The position numbers and the translations under genes are program-made. The notes below the pieces were generated by a model. That model worked only from the letters and a program-made list of their open reading frames with translations. It had not been told where the DNA came from and made no database searches. From Azorinus chamasolen (taxonomy: Eukaryota; Mollusca; Bivalvia; Cardiida; Solecurtidae): DNA of 64,000 bases. The stretch is from the NCBI GenBank assembly GCA_963576725.1, contig OY755241.1, forward strand, positions 78,170,003 through 78,234,002, read 5' to 3'. Below are positions 54,806-64,000 of this stretch, one piece after another. Position 1 is the first letter of the stretch; every line of letters begins with the position of its first letter.

Positions 54806-55306
54806 CATACGCCTGGGTAAACGTTCATCTTATAGGCGGCATATTTTTTAGACAAAAACTAAATAACAACGCAAACAGGTAGCTGGCTTTTTTCTTCATC
54901 GCTCAGTGTGAAGCGGTATTTCATGCTTTCTCAAACAGAATCGATGTTATGGAAGTTATGAGCAAACAACTTACACATTGGAAACCAACTAATTAAGTTA
55001 AAGTCATTCCTCTGAGCTTCTATTTCAAAACGAAACTCCTTTTATTTTGGATAGAGAATATTAACATGTACACGTATATTATGTACATACTGATTTGGCC
55101 AATGGGGCGTATATGTTTGCGAGGTCTATAAATCGTTGTGTTGAGTCGTTTTGCCGATTTCAGATAGGGAACGTTCGTCAGTTACTGTATATAATATTTA
55201 ATCTGCATGCGGGGTTTATATGTTTGTGAGGTATACAAATAATTGCTTTGATGATTGCAAAACTTCATTAAACCCACTTTTACGTAGGTGACATTGTCTA
55301 GTTATA

Positions 55307-55655
55307 TACTGAACAAAAAAAAGCTAAGGAAATTCAGAAAGCAATGGAACAAAAGAACCCCAAAACAAACAACCATTCGATTTGTATTTATTTTTTTAGA
55401 GTGTTTGGATGAAACTATACAGTGACACTCTTTACGCAATCAAACCGATATTTTAATTTGCGAAAAATGACGGAAAAGACCAGTTAACTTTGACATTAAT
55501 TTTTTAAGACGCTATAGGTGTTGAAAGTTCAAATAAAGCATCCTTCTGAGGAAAAATGGACACTTTATGATACCGCGAAGTTCAAAATGTTTCAAATATT
55601 TTAGATCTTGAGTCATAGCCCTCAAACACAAATTCCTTAACGTTTTTGTTGAGTA
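55307..55655. mobile_element. ~345-bp MITE with TA target duplication
   Basis: Ends TACTGAACAAAAAAAAGC and (inverted) TACTCAACAAAAACG, with TAAGGAA next to both. The sister unit at about 54187 has the uninterrupted ATTATACTTTCATCTTGTAGG, so the empty site is visible. TA duplication and end length fit the Tc1/mariner superfamily. Confidence 0.75.
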
Positions 55656-56160
55656 CTTTCATATTGTAGGCGGCACATATTTTCAGGCAAAAAACTAATC
55701 ACAACTCAAAAAGGTAACTTTTTTTTATCTGCATTACTCAGTGTGAAACAATTTAATATTTAATGGTTTCTCAAACAGAGTCGATGTTATGGAAGACAAC
55801 TTACATATTGGAAAGTAACAAAATAGTTTAAAGTTATTCCTCCGAGTTTTTATTAAAAAAAAGAACCTTGTTTTATTTTGGATACAGAATATTAACATGT
55901 AAGAGTATATTAACTTACTTATTCCGCCAATGGGGCGTATATGTTTACGAGGTCTATAAATCATCGTAGCCTTGAGTCATTTTGTCGGGTTTAGATAGAG
56001 CCGGTTCAGCAGTTACTGTATATAATATCTAAGTCTACATGCGAGGTGTATATGTGTTTGAGGTCTACACATAATTGTTTTGAGTGTAAATAGAGAACGT
56101 CTATAGCCATATGTAGGGTGTATGATGATATTTGCGAGGTCTACAAATAACTGCTTTGAT

Positions 56161-56275
56161 TTAACCCTTTCCTTCATATAGCGTGTTTCCGGCATTGAAA
56201 AAGAGAGTAGACCCATATCAGAGAGCTCCTGTTGGAGCTGTCTTATCAGGGTAAGCTCTGGTTGTCACCACACAA
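56161..56275 (+). repeat. MITE family A, left part
   Basis: TTAACCCTTTCCTTCATATA, GCATTGAAAAAGAGAGTAGA, core AGAGCTCCTGTTGGAGCTGTC. It sits at the same place in its array unit as 54696-54805, so it was duplicated with the unit. Confidence 0.75.
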
Positions 56276-56548
56276 TCCTAATGTATTCTAACTGTTTCCC
56301 AGTCCGTTAAATGCCTTCATTTTTTTTTCTTATATGGAAAATTGAACATGGGTTTTTAATTTACATTTATAATGTACATCGTAAAGAAAGGCTAAAGTAT
56401 AATTTTAAATATATGTAGACTATATGTATTGAGATGTATATAAAATGCTTGTAAATTAATAATGTATATCATTATCTGAATTAGCCGCAATGTATAGTAT
56501 GTTTGCTTAATAAACTGTGTCCTTCCGCAATCCGTCTTTGGTTCTTCT

Positions 56549-57210
56549 GAGCACAGAATAATGCAATTCAATCTAAAGCCGGGGCTTTTCTCCACCTATA
56601 TTTAGCTATATGTATTTGACTATAACGTAAAACCCGATACAAACAAAACAGAAATAAAATGTGTACTTGACTGTTACAATGTGTAAGGCATCACTATCTA
56701 TTGAACAGAGTCGGTCTTTCTGTGTCTGGTCTAATCATTACTATATAACCCTAAATGAAATTAATATAGCTCTGCTTATATTTCTGGGGTCTATAAGTAG
56801 GGTTAGGGTTAGGGTTATGTTAGGTTAGGGTTAGGGTTAGCCGTGAGTTTGGCCGTTTCTTAAGCTGTACGGACGAACGAATGCCCCCAATTCTATGTAA
56901 TCTGTGTGATTTTGTTTATATCTTTGTTACCTACATACATATGTAAAGAAAAATACTAGATACAAATAATTGATGTAGAAATAACCATCAAAATAGACCA
57001 AAATGGCCCGATTTTCACAAAAATTAGCACTGTGGGCCTAGAGAACGGCGCGTGCGGACGGACGAACATCCGTATGCATTATATTAGAATACTAGCTTGT
57101 AAAGAATAACATGTTTAATACATAGAAGTAGGTTTAAAATAAAAGATAAAGTATATAGAGCCCAGGGCTCCATTAAATAGGGCACAGAAGGTGCATTTTG
57201 GACTCTTTAG
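56549..57210 (+). repeat. 662-bp tandem duplication, copy 1, with TTAGGG repeats
   Basis: Starts CACAGAATAATGCAATTCAA and ends TTTTGGACTCTTTAGC. It contains GGGTTAGGGTTAGGGTTA ... TTAGGTTAGGGTTAGGG at about 56797-56840. It is followed directly by copy 2. Confidence 0.95.
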
Positions 57211-57868
57211 CGCAGAATAATGCAATTCAATCTAAAGCCGGGGCTTTTCTCCACCTATATTTAGCTATGTATTTGACTATAACGTAAAACCCGATACAAA
57301 CAAAACAGAAATAAAATGTGTACTTGACTGTTACAATGTGTAAGGCATCACTATCTATTGAACAGAGTCGGTCTGTCTGTGTCTGGTCTAATCATTACTA
57401 TATAACCCTAAATGAAATTAATATAGCTCTGCTTATATTTCTGGGGTCTATAAGTAGGGTTAGGGTTAGGGTTATGTTAGGTTAGGGTTAGGGTTAGCCG
57501 TGAGTTTGGCCGTTTCTTAAGCTGTACGGACGAACGAATGCCCCAAATGCTATGTAATCTGTGTGATTTTGTTTATATCTTTGTTACCTACATACATATG
57601 TAAAGAAAAATACAAGATACAAATAATTGATGTAGAAATAACCATCAAAATAGACCAAAATGGCCCGATTTTCACAAAAATTAGCAATGTGGGCCTAGAG
57701 AACGGCGCGTGCGGACGGACGAACATCCGTATGCATTATATTAGAATACTAGCTTGTAAAGAATAACATGTTTAATACATAGAAGTAGGTTTAAAATAAA
57801 AGATAAAGTATATAGAGCCCAGGGCTCCATTAAATAGGGCACAGAAGGTGCATTTTGGACTCTTTAGT
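57211..57868 (+). repeat. 662-bp tandem duplication, copy 2, with TTAGGG repeats
   Basis: Nearly identical to copy 1, with only a few substitutions and short indels (for example TAGCTATGTATTTG against TAGCTATATGTATTTG). The TTAGGG tract lies at about 57456-57500. The ORF in this copy is incidental. Confidence 0.95.
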
Positions 57869-57869
57869 G

Positions 57870-59396
57870 GGCCTCCAGGATCGAGCCTAGAATCAACTAT
57901 ATCGAGGGTTCTCGGTAATGTACTTATAACCAGTTGACTGCGCATAATTAAATCTTCATATGCATGATAAATTAATTGCGTAGACATTGCGAGATCGATT
58001 CGGAAATGCCCGTCAAATTTCGAAAAAAGAAAAGGTAATTTTCGCGATTCTTAGCTAATTCAAGACCTCGTACAGACATACACAAAAGCGGACAGACCAA
58101 TATATTTATGCCTAAGTTCTGTTCAATATTAGTACTTTATATTGGTATATAGATATAAAGAATATATGCAGAGATTATGTAATAATGGGACCCCAAAAAC
58201 CGGCGGTAATCGCTATAGAACAAGGAACTGTTTTGGCGCCAAAAGGGTTTTCGCGCTCTGACGGACGAACGCCTACACTGAGAAATGTGAATTTAGTGCG
58301 TTTGTACAATCTAGTAAACAGCTACAAGTCGGCGCAAAAATATTGAAAAAATATTGAAAAATGACTGAGATATCAGGTTCCAAACATTTAAAATGAGCAA
58401 ATCCGGAGCGGTTTGGTTGTACATGTATCTGTGTCATAACTGGCAACCTTATTAAAACTCTGTGTTGACACATGATATGACTTTACTTTTTACATCTTGA
58501 ATAGTTCTACACGTACATGAAAAAAAAAACCACAGAAATATTAAGTTCTAAGCGCGTTATGAACGTTTAATATAACTCGTCCATTTAAGGAAGTGTCTAT
58601 ATTTAACTTGTTTGTTTTTTACTAAAAATAAACTAAAGGAGAACGCATAGGGTTAGACTATCAAACGATATGTCATTCTGTAGATCTTAACATGCCCAAC
58701 ACGTCGATACCTCTTTGAATTGAAATCGGTCAAACGATAAGTTTTTTATTGCCCAAATACGAACAGGGACACTTCAACCACCAAACCCTATCAAAATTCA
58801 ACCCACGGAAATTGAAATAAGTTCCTTATATGGAAGTTTTCGGAAATGATACTTACAGGCTCTAAAGACCTTTTGATGCTGCATCTTTTGACACCAACAT
58901 CGCCATATTCGAAAGATAAATAAAAGTGTCATAAACGGATCACGAAAGTTGCGGACTTTTGTTAGGTTAAATTGTATACCTGACACAGCATCATAATCTC
59001 AACGCCTGGAGATAGATTTTTTGTGCTGGGTATGTGGTTGGGTCAAGGTAATCGACACCCGACATTGAAAGGTCACGATTGGTGATGCGTAGTCGCTGGG
59101 GGCTAAAAATCAAGGGTTGGAGTGTCCCTCAAAGTTGACCAGAAATGCGCCAAAAGTAATTTACCCTACCCCGAATTCGTAGGGGACATTAGTAGATATA
59201 CTCGAAATGTACTTATATACCAAGTTTCAGTACTAACCCAAGATTAATAAGGTGGACCCTGATCATTTTCTGTACTCAGGGACACTCGGCACAAAACAGT
59301 ATAATTAAGGTTAGGTTAGGGTTAGCCCTGACTACGCTGTGTAAGGTGTCTCTCTGTAACCTCGTAACCGGTCATATTTTGAACTGGTATAACTTA
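57870..59396. other. No gene seen
   Basis: Apparently unique sequence. Short minus-strand ORFs (58273-58473, 58798-58986) have no recognised motif or splice support. A short GGTTAGGTTAGGGTTAG tract lies at 59308-59325. Confidence 0.45.
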
Positions 59397-62300
59397 GTTC
59401 GGATTTTCGCTCTAGTGCACGATTGTGAGGTCCCAGGTTCGAAACCTTGATATCAATCGATTTACTAGCTAAAACTGAACAACTTTTGTTCTTACATATA
59501 TATTCGAAATCTCCCCGGTAGCTTGTTATAAGAGAAAATTTAATTTATTAGGCTGAGACACAAACAAGGGCAGACAACCCGCTTGTATTCAGCCGAGTTG
59601 TCCATTTAATCATAGTCTCATACTCACTGCATTGAAACCTTTCCAACGATATGTTACAAGCCTGAGTTTGATTGCATTTGGATCAGGACAACACGACCGA
59701 CAACCACCGGCCTCTCGGTACGAATGTGGGTGGGGTAACACAATTGAAATATTAACACCGTCATAACTTTTGAACAGAGAAAGATAGAAAACCAAAGTGA
59801 ATTGCAAAGTTGCTTGTCCTGTCGAGATCTATCGATCGATGCCATGTTAACTGGGTTCTCTATGCGATTGGCCGAGAACGGGACCGAAAACCATTTCCGT
59901 CCAAAGTTCGATCCGGCATAACTCAGGATCCATAGGAGATAGACAGAGATTGTAGACAGTAATTTTGCTTCATTAGACAAGCTCTGTCGATTGCTGTTGA
60001 GTTTTTGCACCTAGCACTTTTGGTTCAGATTTTCGCTCTAGTGCACGATTGTGAGGTCCCAGGTTCGAAACCTTGATATCAATCGATTTACTGGATAAAA
60101 CTGAACAACCTTTGTTCTTACATATATATTCGAAATCTCCCCGGTAGCTTGTTATAAGAGAAAATTTAATTTATTAGGCTGAGACACAAACAAGGGCAGA
60201 CAACTCGCTTGTATTCAGCCGAATTGTCCATTTAACCATAGTGACATACTCACTGCATTGAAACCTTTCCAACGATATGTTACAAGCCTGGGTTTGATTG
60301 CATTTGGATCAGGACAACACGACCGACAACCACCGGCCTCTCGGCACGAATGTGGGTGGGGTAACAAAATTGAAATTTTAGAACCCTCATAACTTTTGAA
60401 CAGAGAAAGATAGAAAACCAAAGTAAATTGCAAAGTTGCTTGTCCTGTCTAGATCTATCGATTGATGCTATGTTAACTGGGTTCCCTATGCGACTGGCCG
60501 AAAACGGGACCGAAAACCATTTCCGTTCAAATTTCGATCCGGCATAACTCAGGATCCATAGGAGATAGACAGAGAGTGTAGACAGTAATTTTGCTTCATT
60601 AGACAAGCTCTGTCGATTGCTGTTGAGTTTTTTCACCTAGCACTTTTGGTTCAGATTTTCGCTCTAGTGCACGATTGGGAGGTCCCAGGTTCGAAACTTT
60701 GATATCAATCGATTAACTGGCTAGAACTGAACAACTTTTGTTCTTACATATGTATTCAAAATCTCCCCGGTAGCTTGTTATAAGAGAAAATTTAATTCAT
60801 TAGTCTGAGACACAAACAAGGGCAGACAACCCGCTTGTATTCAGTCGAGTTGTCCATTTAACCATAGTCTCATACTCACTGCATTGAAACCTTTCCAACG
60901 ATATGTTACAAGCCTGGGTTTGATTGCATTTGGATAAATACAACACGACCGACAACTACCGGCCTCTCGGCACGAATGTGGGTGGGGTAACAACATTGAA
61001 ATATTAACACCGTCATAGCTTTTGAACAGAGAAAGATAGAAAACCAAAGTAAATTGCAAAGTTGATTGACCTGTCGAGATCTATCGATTGATGCTATGTT
61101 AACTGGGTTCTCTATGCGACTGGCCGAGAACGGGACCGAAAACCATTTCCGTCCAAAGTTCGATCCGGCATAACTCAGGATCCATAGGAGATAGAAAGAT
61201 AGTGTAAACAGTAATTTTGCTTCATAAGACAAGCTCTGTCGATTGCTGTTGAGTTTTTTCACCAAGCACTTTTGGTTCAGATTTTCGCTCTAGTGCACGA
61301 TTGTGAGGTCCCAGGTTCGAAATCTTGGTATCAATCGATTTACTGGCTAGCACTGAACAACTTTTGTTCTTACATATATATTCGAAATCTCCCCGGTAGC
61401 TTGTTATAAGAGAAAATTTAAAGGCTTAGACAAAAACAAGGGCAGACAACCCGCTTGTATTCAGCTGAGTTTTCCTTTGACCATAGTGTCATACTCGTTG
61501 CAATGAAACCTTTCCAACGATATGTTACAAGCCTGGGTTTGATTGCATTTGGACTAGGACAAAGCGTCCGACAACCACCGGTCTCTCGGCACGAATGTGG
61601 GTGGGGTAACAAAATTGAAATATTAAAACCGTCATAATTTAAGATCGGAGAAAGATAGAAAACCAAAGTAAATTGCAAAGTTGCTTGTCCTGGTGAGATC
61701 TATCGATTTATGCCCTTTTGGTTCGGATTTTCGCTTCATTGCACTATTTTGAGGTCCCAGATTCGAAACCTTGATATCAATCAATTTACTGGCTAGAACT
61801 GAACATCTTTTGTTCTTATATGTATATTCCAAATCTCCCCGGTAGCTTATTATATAAGAACAATAATTCATTGGCTGAGACACAAACAAGGGCAGGCAAC
61901 CCGCTTGTATTCAGCCGATTTGTCCATTTGACCAAAGTGTCATATTGACTGCAGTGAAACCTTTCCAACGATATGCTACAGACCTGGGTTTTGTCGCATT
62001 TGGCTCAGGAAAACACGACCGACAACCACCGGTCTCTCGGCACGAATATGGGTAGGGTAACAACATTGAAAAACTAAAACCGTCATAATTTTTGAACGGA
62101 GAAAGAACGAAAACCACAGGTAAATTGCAAAGTTGCTTGTTGTGATGAGATCTACCGATTGGTATTTCGTTTTCTGGGACAGGCGCAACATGAGCGAGAA
62201 GGTGGTCGAAAATGATTTCTGGTCAAAGTTTGATCTGTTATAAATCAGGAACTATAGGAGATATCTAAAATAATTTCAACAGCAAATGTGCTTCATTTGA

Positions 62301-62480
62301 CAAGCTCTATCAATTATCGTCAAATTTTCTCATCCAGTCCTTCTGGTTCTGGTTTTTCACTTTTGTGCATTATTTTGAGGTATCAGATTTGAAACCTTTA
62401 TATCAATCGATTTAACAGTCAGAAATGGACAACTTTTATTCTTACATTTTATATCTTTAGATCGATTTACCCTCCCCCAT
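59397..62480. repeat. Six-unit tandem array, ~623-bp period
   Basis: The phrase GGTTCAGATTTTCGCTCTAG recurs at about 59397, 60022, 60648, 61275, 61721 and 62345 (periods 623-627, one shortened unit of about 448, then 622). Other landmarks per unit: AGGTCCCAGGTTCGAAACCT, ATATCAATCGATTTACTGG, AAATCTCCCCGGTAGCTTGT, AAACCTTTCCAACGATATGT, GGCCTCTCGGCACGAATGTG, GAACGGGACCGAAAACCATT. The first four units are close to each other; the last two are more diverged. A minus-strand ORF of 118-119 codons is open in three consecutive units (59654-60010, 60280-60636, 60906-61265). Confidence 0.95.
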
Positions 62481-62759
62481 GTCAAGTTCATACACTGAGG
62501 TCAAACTTCAGATTTGTATAATGAATGACATTTGAACAATGACAGACAAACACTTCATATTGCCATATATGTGCATTTAATAAAACTGTATTTTTGGAAT
62601 GGTTGCATTTGAGGTAAAACGTAACAGAAAAACGTAAAGGCCAAATTGACACCCTTGGAAATAATAATAAGAATTCATATACATGTGATTCAAGGATATG
62701 CTGGACGAATTTTTTTTTAAATAATTTAACAAATAGCAACCACAGTGATAAATATTGTT

Positions 62760-62995
62760 TTAACACTTTCCCTGATGAATATTCACGCAGGAAATAATGC
62801 CATCATGAATATTAATAAGAATATTTTTTATAATGGCATTAATGAACACAGTATATTTTGGCTCAGGCAGAAACTGTAGAATCAGATCTATATTACACCA
62901 TAAGCAAACAGAGCAGACCCTATAGGAGCCGCCTGATCTGGGTCTACTCTGTTTGCAGATGCGCCGAAATGCGCTTACATAAGGGAAAGGTTTCA
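62760..62995 (+). repeat. TTAA-bounded MITE, family A (diverged)
   Basis: TTAACACTTTCCCTGATGAA, TAAGCAAACAGAGCAGACCC, a shortened core TATAGGAGCCGCCTGATCTG, GGTCTACTCTGTTTGC, end AAGGGAAAGGTTTCAA. Confidence 0.75.
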
Positions 62996-63139
62996 AGCTA
63001 ATCGCAAACATGGTGTGATCGTTTAGATGATGAAAATGATATCTGGATATTTGAATGCCTGAGGTCAATTTTCCAACCCAGGTTGACAGTATTGTGTACA
63101 GTATATAATTTTGATATGTTGTGGGTTATATTAAAGCTT

Positions 63140-63310
63140 TGTTATAACATTATGTGGTATATATCTTTGTATATATATATTGTATAAAAAACGTCATGTG
63201 ATATATATATATAAATACTTTTTGTATAGACTATGTGGTATATATATAAATATATATATACTTTTTATAATCTAAGTGGTATATATATATATGATTTTTG
63301 TATAAATATT
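63140..63310. repeat. AT-rich degenerate minisatellite
   Basis: Repeated TGTGGTATATATAT ... ATACTTTTTGTATA phrases of about 50-60 bases, four copies. Confidence 0.75.
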
Positions 63311-63374
63311 ACGGGTTGGAACTGAAGCCCCACAGTAAGGTTTGACACAGAGACCCCGTAACTGACCATATTTC

Positions 63375-63378
<4 letters not shown>

Positions 63379-63448
<70 letters not shown>
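63379..63448. repeat. (TA)n microsatellite
   Basis: About 35 TA dinucleotides without interruption. Confidence 0.95.
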
Positions 63449-63449
<1 letters not shown>

Positions 63450-63450
<1 letters not shown>

Positions 63451-63600
63451 GTTAAAGGCAGGTGGTTGCTTAAAGCAAGGTGAAAGTAAAACAGAACGCT
63501 CATTTAGGAGTGTTCTGTTTTACCTTGCTTGAAGCCCATCTGCCCTAAATTTCAAATAATTAACACAATTTAGTGGCCATTATAAAGAGTTTTTACTGTA
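63450..63600. repeat. Family D MITE
   Basis: AAAGGCAGGTGGTTGCTTAA, GCAAGGTGAAAGTAAAACAG, inverted as CTGTTTTACCTTGCTTGAAG. It ends AGAGTTTTTACTGTA, like 8062-8078. The left ACAGTAAAAC end is lost in the TA tract. Confidence 0.8.
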
Positions 63601-63839
63601 TGTTGGTTGTATTTCGTCCTCTTTGAGATAAAATAAACACATAAATATCACATAACCCTTCTGGCTTGATACAAGCTCTAACATGTTCTTTTAATATGAA
63701 TAAGATTTTTGCATTTAATAGTTACGACCCAGATAAGATATTTGTGTGCAATTTGAACATAGTTCTGCTGGAACTTGGTTTAAGCATCCATGGCTTGCAT
63801 CCAAACAATGTGATTCATTTTGTCCAATAAACTTGAACT

Positions 63840-64000
63840 TTTTGTGTCACTTAGGGATCACTTTCCTGTAGTCTATGTTCCTCTCATTAAGGACCATTGA
63901 TGTAACTAAGGTCCATCACTCTGCATGCAATACTTTTTGAGTTATTCCCCTCTGTTCTGATTTTCGCACTCCAGCATATTAACAGTTTTTGTGTCAGTTG
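63840..64000 (+). mobile_element. Pearl-like element, GTGTCAC type, cut by window end
   Basis: TTTGTGTCACTTAGGGATCA, CCTCTCATTAAGGACCATTG, TGAGTTATTCCCCTCTGTTC and TTTTCGCACTCCAG match 28450-28660. The microsatellite is missing. Confidence 0.65.

Larger units (their letters stand above)
53735..56290 (+). repeat. Four-unit tandem array (TAGGCGGCACATATTTTTAG units)
   Basis: Unit landmarks: CCACTCTTACGTATGTGAC, CTTGTAGGCGGCACATATTT (53846, 54199, 54828, 55666), TTGTTTTATTTTGGATAGAG, TTCCGCCAATGGGGCGTATA (53978, 54461, 55097, 55921), TTTGCGAGGTCTATAAATC and CAGTTACTGTATATAATAT. Units differ in length because of insertions: family A MITEs in units 2 and 4 and a TA-flanked MITE before unit 4. ORFs here are repeat readings. 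Confidence 0.85.

Noticed and set aside
56797..57500. True chromosome end (TTAGGG)
   Set aside because: Only a few imperfect repeats are present, inside a duplicated unit, with several kilobases of other sequence on both sides.

Overview
The window is animal nuclear DNA, most likely from a bivalve mollusc. It is AT-rich, gene-poor and crowded with short interspersed repeats. Coding signal occurs only as short exons with GT-AG splice signals. The repeats include tRNA-derived SINEs, many palindromic elements bounded by TTAA, and elements with a GTCC/GTCT microsatellite followed by ~160-170 bp tandem repeats. That last architecture matches the 'pearl' elements described from oysters and the wider Helentron-associated (DINE/HINE) group. 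No bacterial features are present (operons, ribosome binding sites, CRISPR). The species cannot be named from sequence alone.

Layout. 1-4.7 kb holds repeats only. 4.75-9.0 kb (+) holds five consecutive exons of a BEN-domain protein; its true start lies upstream or outside the window. 9-22.4 kb is repeat-rich, with one orphan exon-like ORF (11.4 kb), a SINE, a cluster of AGCTCACC-type pearl-like elements (12.2-16.2 kb), a 22-bp minisatellite and a CCCCCACCGG-type pearl-like element. 22.45-27.81 kb is an apparently complete but dead 5.36-kb DNA transposon. It has inverted ends, a 6-bp target duplication, subterminal repeats and a broken gene of the DNC-GQN (probably DUF7869) family, and it is riddled with later TTAA-bounded insertions. 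28.7-29.7 kb is a more CpG-rich stretch with CCAAT and E2F-like motifs, a candidate promoter. 29.7-41.46 kb is a long tandem array of ~580-600 bp units rich in TTA triplets. Each unit carries two foldbacks, and the array is interrupted by pearl-like elements, a SINE, a ~200-bp insertion and a 40-bp hairpin insertion. 41.5-48.6 kb holds more pearl-like elements and small inverted-repeat elements. 49.1-50.8 kb holds decayed exons resembling the HECT-like part of invertebrate 'G2/M phase-specific E3 ubiquitin ligase-like' proteins. 53.1-62.5 kb is dominated by four further tandem structures: a TACGCT-rich tract, a four-unit array, a 662-bp duplication carrying TTAGGG repeats, and a six-unit ~623-bp array. 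The right edge is AT microsatellite and repeat fragments.

Functionally, only the BEN-domain gene looks intact. The transposon gene and the HECT-like exons carry in-frame stops. Most long ORFs in the window are chance readings of repeats. Database assignments are from memory of family motifs, and no search was run.
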